Below, in pieces: positions 34,127 through 42,423 of a DNA stretch of 64,000 nt. The notes beneath the pieces are model-generated. The model searched no databases. It was not told where the DNA came from and was given only the letters and a program-made list of their open reading frames with translations. The number at the start of each line of letters is the position of its first letter. The first letter of the stretch is position 1. This DNA is from JABSOG01 sp965277695 (lineage in GTDB: Bacteria > Pseudomonadota > Gammaproteobacteria > Enterobacterales > Alteromonadaceae), in NCBI GenBank assembly GCA_965277695.1, contig CBDIDQ010000097.1, positions 1 through 64,000 of the forward strand, in the 5' to 3' direction. The translations under genes and the position numbers were made by a program.

Positions 34127-36042
34127 GGCTCTGATCAAATTGATGAGTTTCAGGGTAACAAATACAATAGTCCCCCAGCGGCTCAGTATTGTACTGAACC
34201 GTTTTTTATACCAAATTAAAATGGGGTTTTTAGTGTGTGACGAGGGAGGGCGGAAAACCCAATAGTGTCAGCCAGTCATCAACCTGATTACCGGTCAAGG
34301 TTTCATAAGCCGACGTCCCTTTGTGCTTTCCACTTCGGCGAGTCCTCAGATTATGCCAGGCCCTGAACAATTCAAGAAACCCCTGACTGACCCCTTTCCT
34401 CACATACATGTACGGACGTAATATCGCGTTAAATCCTTCAACGGCGCTTGATGCCCGATGCCTTTTATCTAATGCCCGTTCGGCAACTTCAATCAGTTCA
34501 TCGGTTTCGCACTTATCCAACACCGTACCAATATACTGATAGGCTTCAAGTATTCTCTGCCGGGCATCCTTCTGCTTTTGCGGCGACATCTTTTTTAATG
34601 ACCGTTTATATTCACCGATGTAACAGGCATGAGCGACCAAATCTGGCGGGTAATATTCACCTAATGCCAATAGATGCGCGTAAAGGTCTGCTGTGGCGAG
34701 GGTTAATCCTGCCAGTCGGTTATTGATATAGCGGGCTGCCGCATCACAATCCGGATGTCTGGCCTGTTCAAAAAAGTGAGCACTCAGTACCAATAGTGAC
34801 TGAGCCGCTTCAGGTGAGATCAGGTCAATGGCGCTGGTATGAACACTGCGAAGTGCATGATGAAGATGTTGCCGCGCTTTTTCTGCCTGTTCATAGCGAG
34901 CTATCGCTTTATCGCATTTTTGTTTGACCAATGCCAGCGCTTCTTTGTGTTCATCTTTTTTGTCCTCTTTGGCTTTTTCGAATGCTTTCATCAGGTTACC
35001 CTCCTGATCAATTAGGCGATAGGCGCGTTTCTCCACTTTGGACACGGCTTTTGAGGCAATATAAAGTGCATGGAATGCATCATCTCTTTGCTGTGCATCC
35101 GGATAAACATCCTTAACCGCTTTGGTCATACCTGTGGCACCATCTTTGACAATATGAAGTGGCATCATGCCCTGAGCCTTCCCTTCATTTAACACTCGCC
35201 CCCAAGTCGGACCATCACGATGCGTTTCGTGCGATAGTGAGGTTAAAAAACCATGGTCTAAATCAATGCACGCGAGGACAGGGTTGTTTTGACAAAAGAC
35301 CTCATCAATGGCCAGCGAAAGGACAGGCGACAAATCAACCTGTTGATTAAAAACAGCGGCATTGCGCTGAGCCTCAATTTGCAAGCCTTGGATGTAACCA
35401 AAGCTGCGTGTGACGCCCGGGTAAATCAGCGGCAGTATATCTTCAATAGCACGGATAGAATTGGGGGCTGTGATGGTCAGCGCCACAACGGCTCGCCTGA
35501 TTTGGGCCTCATCCACGGGTATTTTCAATGCATGGCTAGGTTGATTCAGCAACGCATTAAGTGCGTCTAGGGCAACCGCTTTGGTTTTGTAGACAGTCTT
35601 TCGGGAGATCTCAAACTGAGTAGAGACGCGAGAGATATCACCAAACGCTTGGCAAGCGGCTGAATTTAGGAGAAAATCAAATTTGTCTGAGGCGTTAAGT
35701 GATGTTCGATCTAAGATTGGCATATTGGCACTTTCGGTTGTTTTTTTTGGCGAAATGATTATCGCAAAACGTCAACACTTACGCCTCAGATTTCGCTTCA
35801 ATTTAACCTTTTTTATATGCTACGCGCCAAATCAGCCACAAAATAGATGATCTGAATTGCCTGTGTCCATTTTATATCATGATAAATCGTTCTGCTATTC
35901 GGAGAGAATCGGACCTTAATCGGTTTCAATTTGTGCTGTGTTGATAAATATGTCCCCTATATTCTACAGCTAATGCAACCGAAATTAAATACTCAAGCTC
36001 ATTTCTACATTGCTCTAGTTGTTACCCAGTTTGAGCAGAGCC
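34127..36042 (-). mobile_element. Complete insertion sequence with 8-bp target duplication
   Basis: The outer ends are GGCTCTGATCAAA (34127) and, on the other strand, GGCTCTGCTCAAA (36042), each followed by GGGTAACAA; the left end has an 11-bp extra segment between the two blocks. The element is flanked by the direct repeat CATTTGTA at 34119-34126 and 36043-36050, a clear target-site duplication. It is 1916 bp long and encodes one transposase (34230-35723). Ends starting GGCTCT with 8-bp duplications recall ISL3-type elements, but the transposase does not look like ISL3, so I leave the family open. Both ends and the transposase appear intact, suggesting recent activity. Right of the transposase (35724-36042) there is no other gene. 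Confidence 0.88.
34230..35723 (-). CDS. Transposase of the 1.9-kb insertion sequence
   Basis: 497 residues. The N-terminus (about 20-70) has a helix-turn-helix (ACQAFGDISRVSTQFEISRK, TVYKTKAVALDAL). Candidate catalytic acids of a DDE core are in LSLAIDEVF, in the region HIVKDGATGMTKAVKDVYPD, and Glu in RHRASSAVEGFNAILRPYMY, with a long helical insertion rich in Lys/Glu (about 240-300) between the second Asp and the Glu. The terminal region RRSGKHKGTSAYETLTGN is typical of large DDE transposases. No frameshift or stop interrupts it. Length and insertion suggest an ISNCY-like or related group; database comparison would be needed for the family name. Confidence 0.85.
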   Translation of the reverse strand: MPILDRTSLNASDKFDFLLNSAACQAFGDISRVSTQFEISRKTVYKTKAVALDALNALLNQPSHALKIPVDEAQIRRAVVALTITAPNSIRAIEDILPLIYPGVTRSFGYIQGLQIEAQRNAAVFNQQVDLSPVLSLAIDEVFCQNNPVLACIDLDHGFLTSLSHETHRDGPTWGRVLNEGKAQGMMPLHIVKDGATGMTKAVKDVYPDAQQRDDAFHALYIASKAVSKVEKRAYRLIDQEGNLMKAFEKAKEDKKDEHKEALALVKQKCDKAIARYEQAEKARQHLHHALRSVHTSAIDLISPEAAQSLLVLSAHFFEQARHPDCDAAARYINNRLAGLTLATADLYAHLLALGEYYPPDLVAHACYIGEYKRSLKKMSPQKQKDARQRILEAYQYIGTVLDKCETDELIEVAERALDKRHRASSAVEGFNAILRPYMYVRKGVSQGFLELFRAWHNLRTRRSGKHKGTSAYETLTGNQVDDWLTLLGFPPSLVTH

Positions 36043-36098
36043 CATTTGTAATTATTCAGCGTAATCGATGACGCTGTGGATAAATAAGATAAAACAAT

Positions 36099-36205
36099 GT
36101 AGGAGGGCCGTCTCGGCGCGATTTGTACCGCAGGTGCAACGGTTTTTTGAAATGACTACGCCATTTATCGCGGCGGGACTGGTGCGACACTTCGACCCCT
36201 CCTAC
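36099..36205. repeat. REP-like long hairpin (BIME type)
   Basis: Begins GTAGGAGGGCCGTCTCGGCGC, ends CCCCTCCTAC, with an internal spacer that includes GAAATGACTACGCCATTTATC. The same spacer phrase appears in the element at 40930-41036. Located in the gap between the insertion sequence and the DUF2783-like gene. Confidence 0.8.
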
Positions 36206-36236
36206 CACTAATTATCCACAAGCTGAATAGTTACAA

Positions 36237-36455
36237 TCATCCATCATCCAAAGCAAACTCACGCGCCTCAGCTAGCGCCTGTTGAATATTGGCGCTATTG
36301 CCTGGCGTATTATCTATCTGTTGCAGCAGCAACAAAATCAGGCTTGAATTCAAGCGACTGGATTGTTCGTCGCTTAAGCCTTCATGGCTGTCGATTAATG
36401 CGCCGTAAAGCGCGTCGAGTTGCTGTTGGGTTCTGGGGTTAAGGTTTTGACTCAT
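36237..36455 (-). CDS. DUF2783-like small protein
   Basis: 72 residues from ATG 36455, which overlaps the stop codon of the upstream monooxygenase gene (ATGA), implying coupled translation; the longer frame from 36500 is a read-through of the previous gene's end. The sequence LYGALIDSHEGLSDEQSSRL followed by NSSLILLLLQQI matches the DUF2783 pattern (HEGLSDEQSxxLNxRLxLLLANxI), a small helical protein regularly found next to FAD-dependent aromatic monooxygenases. It probably assists or stabilises that enzyme. Last gene of a five-gene operon. Confidence 0.75.
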   Translation of the reverse strand: MSQNLNPRTQQQLDALYGALIDSHEGLSDEQSSRLNSSLILLLLQQIDNTPGNSANIQQALAEAREFALDDG

Positions 36456-38053
36456 GTTAAACAACCTCGTAGTGCTTGTTCTATCTGTTTGAAATCCCAC
36501 TTAAGCCAGCGAGCGGCCACATAGTTATCTGGTCTGACTAAATAAACCATACCCGCAATATCACCATAACGGCTTTTTACGAAACCCTCGCTATCACTGT
36601 GAGTGAGGTTGATTAGCTGTAATTGCGGTTCGGTTTCTCGCAATAAATCGAATTGAGCTTGTTGTTGTTCATTGAGGTCGCTAAATACCAGCAATGAGAA
36701 TTGATTGCCTAAACGCTCCATCAACCAGCCTGATTTGATTTTGGCATCAAGACAGACTTGGCCGGGTAATATGCCGCCGTCGAAGCTGTCGCTTTGGTCG
36801 CTCTGAGCATTAAGAGATGAATCGAGGTGGTCGGTGGCGGTGGATAAACGGCCGCTGTTGATCATTTGCTTGGCAAAAGTGTGGGTTTTGCTCAGGCTTA
36901 AAATCGCATCTCTGAAACGCAGGCTTTGCTTCGATTTAGGGGTGATAAAGTCGGTGCTGCGACTCGATTGACTGAGGTTTTGTTTTGCGCCGACAATCCG
37001 CTCTTCGCTATAACTGTCAAGCAAGCTGTCGTTGGCTTGACCTGTTAATACGGCGGCGAGTTTCCAGCCAAGGTTGTCAGCATCCTGAATGCCACTGTTG
37101 GCACCACGGGCACCAAATGGTGATACTCGGTGGGCGGCATCACCAATAAAAAACACTGAACCGTGGCGGAAGTTTTCCATCATCCGGCATTCAAAGGTGT
37201 AAACGCTGACCCATTGAATGTCAAAAACCGCATCGTCACCCAACATTTTGTGCAACCGGGCTTTAACCCGAGTTTCGTCAGCCTCTGCAACCGGGTCGGT
37301 ATCCCAACCTAATTGAAAATCGACTCGCCAGATGTTGTCCGGCTGTTTGTGTAACAACACCGAATAACCTTCATGAAAACCCGGCGAAAACCAAAAATGC
37401 CGCTCGGGTAAAAACTCGGCTTGCATAATAATATCGGTGATTAAAAAACGGTCTTTAAACTCTCGGCCTTGATAAGACAAACCCATGGCTTGCCTGATAC
37501 GGCTGTGTGCGCCATCGGCAGCAATTAAATAGCGGGCTTGCAGTTCATATTCGCCTTGTGGATCGGCTAATTTTAGTTGTACACCACTGTTATTATTGCC
37601 GCTGTCTTGATGAGGATGGTTTTTATGAGAAAGCAATTGAGTGCCCCAGCGGATATCAAGACACTCCAGTTGGTTGGCTCTTGTTACCAGCGCATCTTCA
37701 ACATGATATTGCTGAATATTGACATAAGCCGGGCGTTTCAATCCGGCTTCTGGCTGCAAGTTTCTGGCATCGACTTTTTCGTCATAAAAATAGGTGTTAT
37801 TGACCGACCATTGAATGCCATGGTTGGTGATTTCGTCGCCTATGCCGAGTTTGTCGAAAATCTCTAGGCTGCGTTTGGCAAAAGTTACTGCGCGTGAGCC
37901 TTTGCCGACAACGGTTTTTTGATCAATTAATACTACCGGAACACCCCGTTGGGCTAAATCAACCGCTAGGGTTAACCCCACCGGACCCGCGCCAACAATG
38001 ACGACGGGCAAGTTCGTTTGTGTGGTATTGCTACGTCCTTTGAACTGTCTCAT
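36452..38053 (-). CDS. FAD-dependent aromatic monooxygenase (MhpA/PHBH-like)
   Basis: 533 residues with a full class A flavin monooxygenase pattern: the N-terminal Rossmann motif VVIVGAGPVGLTLAVDLAQR (about 17-36) ending with Asp44 in VVLIDQK, the DG motif YLIAADGAHSRIRQA, and the GD motif VFFIGDAAHRVSPFGARGAN. The C-terminal thioredoxin-like domain (about 430-530) is as in MhpA/phenol hydroxylase relatives. These enzymes hydroxylate phenolic substrates using NAD(P)H and O2. Here it lies 24 bp behind 4-hydroxyphenylpyruvate dioxygenase and next to quinone-handling genes, so a substrate derived from tyrosine or homogentisate is plausible but unproven. ATG 38053 has AGAGGA at good spacing. Confidence 0.88.
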   Translation of the reverse strand: MRQFKGRSNTTQTNLPVVIVGAGPVGLTLAVDLAQRGVPVVLIDQKTVVGKGSRAVTFAKRSLEIFDKLGIGDEITNHGIQWSVNNTYFYDEKVDARNLQPEAGLKRPAYVNIQQYHVEDALVTRANQLECLDIRWGTQLLSHKNHPHQDSGNNNSGVQLKLADPQGEYELQARYLIAADGAHSRIRQAMGLSYQGREFKDRFLITDIIMQAEFLPERHFWFSPGFHEGYSVLLHKQPDNIWRVDFQLGWDTDPVAEADETRVKARLHKMLGDDAVFDIQWVSVYTFECRMMENFRHGSVFFIGDAAHRVSPFGARGANSGIQDADNLGWKLAAVLTGQANDSLLDSYSEERIVGAKQNLSQSSRSTDFITPKSKQSLRFRDAILSLSKTHTFAKQMINSGRLSTATDHLDSSLNAQSDQSDSFDGGILPGQVCLDAKIKSGWLMERLGNQFSLLVFSDLNEQQQAQFDLLRETEPQLQLINLTHSDSEGFVKSRYGDIAGMVYLVRPDNYVAARWLKWDFKQIEQALRGCLT

Positions 38054-38077
38054 TCAAAACATCCTCTTTATCAACGA

Positions 38078-39121
38078 TCACGCCCGTTGGAGTTTGAGCT
38101 GGTCTACCTCAACCGCTTCAAACAGGGCTTTTACGTTACCTTCGCCAAAGCCATTATTGCCTTTGCGATGGATCAGCTCAAAGAAAATAGGGCCAATGAG
38201 TTCGCTGGTAAAGACTTGCAGCAATAGTGCGGTTTTATCATATTTATCGTTATCAATCAGGATGTTGTGTGCTTTTAATTGGTTAACATCTTCACCGTGG
38301 TTGGGGATGCGAGCATCGATCAGGTCATAATAACGGCTCGGCGTTGGCACAAAATTGACGTTTTTACTGTTCATGGTGCGAATGGTATGGGGTAAGTCAG
38401 ATGAGGTAAAAGCAATGTGTTGTACGCCTTCACCTTTGTTTCTGGCCAGAAAGTCAGAAATTTGTGAGCCATCAGCAAAATCTTCATTGACCACAATTTT
38501 AATATTGCCGCAGCCAGAGCCCATTGGCATACAGCGAAAAGATGCGGTTCGGGTTTTGATCACAAAATTTGATAGTTCGCTAAATTCGAACACTGAGGTT
38601 AAAAACTCAGACCAGCGTTTGATGTTGCCTTGATGTACATTGATGGCGATATGATCGATGTCTTGCAGATGCGGATCAGAGTGAAAGAGTTCTGATGGTT
38701 GTAACTCAAAATGTTGTTCAATCATTTCATCTAGTTCTGTTTTATTAAACAGTTGAACTAATAAGCTCGATGGCCCTATAATCGTTGGAAATGGCAGCCC
38801 GGTGAGGGCATCGTCACGACTAAACTGCGCATAACCACTGGCTTGTGCGCGTTGGATCCAGTGGTCGCTTGTATCGGTTTGTAAACCAATTGAAACAATT
38901 GATACCCCATGCTCAGCATAATGTCGGGCGGCCAGTCCTTGGGTTTCACAGTTGGCGAAAAAAATGACATTTTCCTGGCTGAAAAGGTAAATCGCTTTAC
39001 GCTGATGTTTACCGAGATATTTTAATCCCAGTTGAGCAAAAGCCTGTAATAATTCGGCTGGCTCAGCGGCACAAAACTCAATAAAACGAATACTCTTTTC
39101 ACTTGATGATGCTGTTATCAT
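38078..39121 (-). CDS. hpd: 4-hydroxyphenylpyruvate dioxygenase
   Basis: 347 residues, the usual length of bacterial HPPD. Two VOC-fold halves are visible, and the iron ligands are His157 (DIDHIAINV), His235 (GVQHIAFTS) and Glu315 (GPIFFELI). The C-terminal signature NNGFGEGNVKALFEA and the substrate-pocket segments TPSRYYDLI and IQxxN-like regions support the assignment over hydroxymandelate synthase, although separating the two by eye is not fully secure. The enzyme converts 4-hydroxyphenylpyruvate to homogentisate in tyrosine catabolism. No homogentisate dioxygenase lies in the window. It is third in the operon, between pirin and a flavin monooxygenase, preceded by AAGGA. Confidence 0.92.
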   Translation of the reverse strand: MITASSSEKSIRFIEFCAAEPAELLQAFAQLGLKYLGKHQRKAIYLFSQENVIFFANCETQGLAARHYAEHGVSIVSIGLQTDTSDHWIQRAQASGYAQFSRDDALTGLPFPTIIGPSSLLVQLFNKTELDEMIEQHFELQPSELFHSDPHLQDIDHIAINVHQGNIKRWSEFLTSVFEFSELSNFVIKTRTASFRCMPMGSGCGNIKIVVNEDFADGSQISDFLARNKGEGVQHIAFTSSDLPHTIRTMNSKNVNFVPTPSRYYDLIDARIPNHGEDVNQLKAHNILIDNDKYDKTALLLQVFTSELIGPIFFELIHRKGNNGFGEGNVKALFEAVEVDQLKLQRA

Positions 39122-39150
39122 TGCTTAACTTTTTCCTTATTTAGTAAATC

Positions 39151-39840
39151 CTAAGGCATGTCGAAAAACAATACCTCAGTATCTTCTGCGCTGTGGATTT
39201 GTATGGTGGCTTCGTTTGCCACCGCTACCGCGTCTCCGGCGTTTAACTGCTGACCGTTGAGCACTAGCGACCCTCGGGTAATATGCAGGTAATATTGACG
39301 CCCATCTGCCAGAGGCAATTGCGATAGGCTGTTTCGGGGCCATTGTAACAGATATAAAGCAATATCCTGGTTGATTTTTAGGGAACCCTCGCGAGCATCC
39401 GCCGAGGCCACCAATACCTTGTTTTGTGATAAATCAAACTTCTTGCTGTCGTAATGAGGTTTAAGCCCTTGTTCACGGGGCATGATCCAAATTTGAATGA
39501 AGTTGAGGTTTTTATCTGCTGAGGCATTGTATTCACTGTGTTTCACCCCGGTGCCCGCAGTCATTACCTGAAACTCGCCAGAGGTGATCACTTGCTCATG
39601 ACCACTGCTATCTCGATGTTTAATGGCACCATCAAGAACGTAACTGATGATCTCCATATCACGATGGCCGTGGGTCGGGAAGCCCATTTTAGGGGCGACA
39701 TGATCCTCATTAAGCACCCGCAATACTGAGAATCCCATAAAGTTAGGGTCGTAATAATTAGCAAACGAAAAAGAGTGATAACTCTGTAGCCAGCCATGAT
39801 TGGCACTGCCTCGTTCTGTTGCTTTGCGATGGACAATCAC
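39151..39840 (-). CDS. Pirin family protein (quercetinase-like bicupin)
   Basis: 229 residues starting at GTG 39840 behind GAGGAGA. Pirin signatures are evident: WLQSYHSFSFANYYDP near the N-terminus, the metal ligands in GFPTHGHRDMEI and GVKHSEYNAS, and FIQIWIMP. Bacterial pirins such as YhhW bind iron and can cleave flavonols; others modulate pyruvate metabolism. In many proteobacteria pirin genes sit with Xi-class glutathione S-transferases or quinone-related enzymes, as here (30 bp from the GST gene). It likely takes part in handling aromatic or quinone compounds. Confidence 0.9.
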   Translation of the reverse strand: MIVHRKATERGSANHGWLQSYHSFSFANYYDPNFMGFSVLRVLNEDHVAPKMGFPTHGHRDMEIISYVLDGAIKHRDSSGHEQVITSGEFQVMTAGTGVKHSEYNASADKNLNFIQIWIMPREQGLKPHYDSKKFDLSQNKVLVASADAREGSLKINQDIALYLLQWPRNSLSQLPLADGRQYYLHITRGSLVLNGQQLNAGDAVAVANEATIQIHSAEDTEVLFFDMP

Positions 39841-39869
39841 GGCTGTCTCCTCTTTTTTGATTAAGCGTT

Positions 39870-40874
39870 TTAAAGTGAATGTCGGTTGTGTGGTGCTAAA
39901 AAGTCCAATACTGGACCAGCAGGCACAACACGAGTGGGATTGATCATGTCGTGGCTGTAATAATAATGCTGTTTGATATGTTCGATGTTAGTGGTTTCTG
40001 CCACACCTTCTACTTGATACAAGGCCCTTACATAGTTCGAAATATGTGGGTAATCGACAATTCGTTTTAAGTTGGTTTTAAAGTGCCCAACATAAACTGC
40101 GTCAAAACGAATGAGGGTGGTAAATAGTCGCCAATCAGCTTCGGTAATGGCGTCACCGGCTAAATAAAGGTTTTCACCGAGACGATGCTCTAGTTCATCT
40201 AAGGCGGTGAATAACTGTTCGCATTCGCTTTCATAAACCGCTTGGGTGGTAGAGAAACCGGTTTTATAAACGCCATTGTTGATTTTGTGATAAACCCATT
40301 CGTTGACCTGATCAATGTTGTCTTTTAGTGCCGCCGGATAGAAATCGTACTCAACTGGTGTAAACGCGTTAAACGCACTGTTGAACATTCTGATAATATC
40401 CGCTGATTCGTTGCTAACAATAGTTTGGGTTTTCTTATCCCATAGAATTGGCACTGTCACGCGACCGCTGTAATCGGCCTGCGCCTTTTGATATAACTGG
40501 TAAGCAAACTGACAGTTGTTGAGTTCGTCTTGATCTGAAGCGTCAATATGTAAACCAGCAAAGTCGCTATTCGGACGATGGAATTCCCAGCCATTGCTGA
40601 GCATATGTGGTTCTACCACAGACACTGAAATGACACTTTCGAGCTGCTTTAATTTTCTGAAAATCAGGGTGCGATGAGCCCAAGGACAGGCCAGAGAAAC
40701 ATACAAATGATAACGGTCTTTTTCGGCTTTAAATGCGTGTTCACCAGTCGGACCGAGTTCACCATCGGCGGTGATCCAGTTTCTAAAGCGACTGATATCT
40801 CGCTCAAAATGACCCTTGCTTTTTTTGGTGTCATACCAGCTATCAACCCATTGACCTTCGACTAATAATCCCAT
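39870..40874 (-). CDS. yqjG: Xi-class glutathione S-transferase (glutathionyl-hydroquinone reductase)
   Basis: 334 residues, ATG 40874 after AGGAGAA. The thioredoxin-like N-terminal domain carries the catalytic LACPWAHR with Cys63, the position used by E. coli YqjG, and the C-terminal all-helical domain includes EWVYHKINNGVYKTGFSTTQ and ADWRLFTTLIRFD, both typical of the Xi class. Such enzymes remove glutathione from glutathionyl-hydroquinones and so detoxify quinones. First gene of the minus-strand operon; the divergent LysR regulator 577 bp away is a likely controller, with two dispersed repeats in between. Assignment is firm. Confidence 0.93.
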   Translation of the reverse strand: MGLLVEGQWVDSWYDTKKSKGHFERDISRFRNWITADGELGPTGEHAFKAEKDRYHLYVSLACPWAHRTLIFRKLKQLESVISVSVVEPHMLSNGWEFHRPNSDFAGLHIDASDQDELNNCQFAYQLYQKAQADYSGRVTVPILWDKKTQTIVSNESADIIRMFNSAFNAFTPVEYDFYPAALKDNIDQVNEWVYHKINNGVYKTGFSTTQAVYESECEQLFTALDELEHRLGENLYLAGDAITEADWRLFTTLIRFDAVYVGHFKTNLKRIVDYPHISNYVRALYQVEGVAETTNIEHIKQHYYYSHDMINPTRVVPAGPVLDFLAPHNRHSL

Positions 40875-40929
40875 GATATTCTCCTGTCTGTTGTTTGTAA
40901 GTAACTATTCAGCTTGTGGATAACTCGTC

Positions 40930-41036
40930 GTAGGAGTGAGCTCCAGCTCACGATTTGTGCCGAAGCGGAATGCCGCCCAGATGAACATTTTTTGAAATGG
41001 CTATGCCATTTATCACGAGCTGGAGCTCGTTCCTAC
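40930..41036. repeat. REP-like hairpin, GAGCTCCAGCTC type
   Basis: GTAGGAGTGAGCTCCAGCTC at the left pairs with GAGCTGGAGCTCGTTCCTAC at the right; the spacer contains GAAATGGCTATGCCATTTATC, nearly the same as in the element at 36099-36205. It lies in the promoter-side gap of the GST operon. Confidence 0.8.
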
Positions 41037-41244
41037 AATGTTCAATGCACAAAACAAACAGCAAAGTAAATTTATCCATAAAATCACCGATTCAGCTGAA
41101 TAGTTACGTTTGTAATTAATAAAAGTGATTTGATTAGGGGTATTTTAGTGATTGATTGCGTTACCATAAACCGTGATAATGGCAAATGATAATTCGAATT
41201 GAAAGAACAATCATGGACCAGATGAATGATGTCGCAGGGCTGGT

Positions 41245-41426
41245 GGGCTTTTTGGGGTTTTTGGAGCGCTTTGTTCTTTAAAACAACAGCATTTTGACCA
41301 CGGAGACACGGAGGTACGGAGAAGGTCAAAAGCAAAACAACATGTAATTATTTTAAGGTTTTTTGTTTTTGATCTTGCTTTTCCTCCGTGCCTCCGTGCC
41401 TCCGTGGTAGGTTTTTAAAGAACAAG
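41245..41426. repeat. Inverted repeat element with CCACGGAGG-type arms
   Basis: The left arm holds GTTCTTTAAA, then CCACGGAGACACGGAGG (41298-41314); the right arm holds three CCTCCGTG octamers in tandem (about 41383-41406) and TTTAAAGAAC. The leader GGAGCGCTTTGTTCTTTAA recurs at 60522-60543 with similar CCACGGAGGCACAGAGG following. This non-coding family is distinct from the GTAG-headed hairpins. It occupies most of the 41037-41451 gap; a LysR operator may be present but cannot be discerned. Confidence 0.7.
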
Positions 41427-41451
41427 ACGTCATATATTGAAGGATAGGTTC

Positions 41452-42357
41452 ATGGGTCAATTAGAAGATATGACAGTATTTATCCGTATTGTCGAAGCGG
41501 GTGGCATTGGTAAGGCGGCTGAGCAGTTGAATTTGGTTAAATCGGCGGTGAGTCGGCGGTTGGCTGAATTAGAAAAGCGTTTGGGTACTCGGTTGATTAT
41601 TCGCACCACCAGAAAGTCTAGCCTGACGGATGCGGGTCAGCGTTATTATCATAGTGCGATTAAAATCATAGATGAAGTGGCTGAGCTTAATACGCAAACT
41701 GGTAGTATTGATGCGGATTTAGATGGTACCTTGAGGTTGGCCTTACCTTTGTCTTTTGGCATTATGCATTTGACTCCGGTGATTGACCTGTTTACCAAGC
41801 AACATCCAAAGTTGACCATTCAAACGGATTTTTCAGACCGCCATATTGATTTGGTTGAAGAGGGTTTTGATTTGGCTATTCGTATTGGCGACCTTAAAGA
41901 TTCGAGCTTGCAGGCTAAGCGGATCACCAAGATTAATCATGCCTTGTGTGCCAGCCCGGCTTATATTAAAGAAAATGGTCAGCCGAAGTTATTGAGCGAT
42001 TTACAGCAACATCAGTTTTTACAATACGGTATGACCAGTTTGATGACCTGTACGGCGGTCGATCCTCAGGGGATTAATCAAAGTGTGCAGTTGAGTTCAC
42101 AAGTTAAATCTAATAACGGCGATTTTCTCCGGGATATGGCGATCACTGGTCATGGTATTACTTTGTTGCCGACTTTTATTACCTGGCAAGCGTTGGCTAG
42201 GGGAGATTTGATGCCATTGTTGATGGATCATCAATTACTACAGACCAATGCTTATGCGGTTTATCCACAAAATCGCTTTTTGTCGCAACGAGCTAGATTG
42301 TTTATTGACTTTGTTACCGAGCGTTTTGGCGATAATCCTTATTGGGACCAGTTGTAA
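41452..42357 (+). CDS. LysR-family transcriptional regulator
   Basis: 301 residues from ATG 41452 (AAGGAT upstream; a TTG at 41437 adds five residues). The N-terminal winged helix-turn-helix is typical (FIRIVEAGGIGKAAEQLNLV, KSAVSRRLAELEKRLGTRLI), followed by the linker helix and a LysR substrate-binding domain (about 90-295) with GTLRLALPLSFGIMHLTPVI and DLAIRIGDLKDSSLQAK. The RTTRKSSLTDAGQRYY segment places it near the AaeR/DmlR-like branch acting on aromatic or organic acids. It is divergent from the GST-pirin-hpd-monooxygenase operon and is the obvious candidate regulator of it. Confidence 0.93.
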   Translation: MGQLEDMTVFIRIVEAGGIGKAAEQLNLVKSAVSRRLAELEKRLGTRLIIRTTRKSSLTDAGQRYYHSAIKIIDEVAELNTQTGSIDADLDGTLRLALPLSFGIMHLTPVIDLFTKQHPKLTIQTDFSDRHIDLVEEGFDLAIRIGDLKDSSLQAKRITKINHALCASPAYIKENGQPKLLSDLQQHQFLQYGMTSLMTCTAVDPQGINQSVQLSSQVKSNNGDFLRDMAITGHGITLLPTFITWQALARGDLMPLLMDHQLLQTNAYAVYPQNRFLSQRARLFIDFVTERFGDNPYWDQL

Positions 42358-42423
42358 AATTGTCGATGTTTTTCTGTGGTTTATCTACACTTAAACCTTA
42401 CACTTAGTATGAGGACCATTAAA

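Noticed and set aside
34448..35570. Plus-strand frames of 60-93 codons within the IS
   Set aside because: They are antisense shadows of the transposase gene with no ribosome-binding sites or family resemblance.
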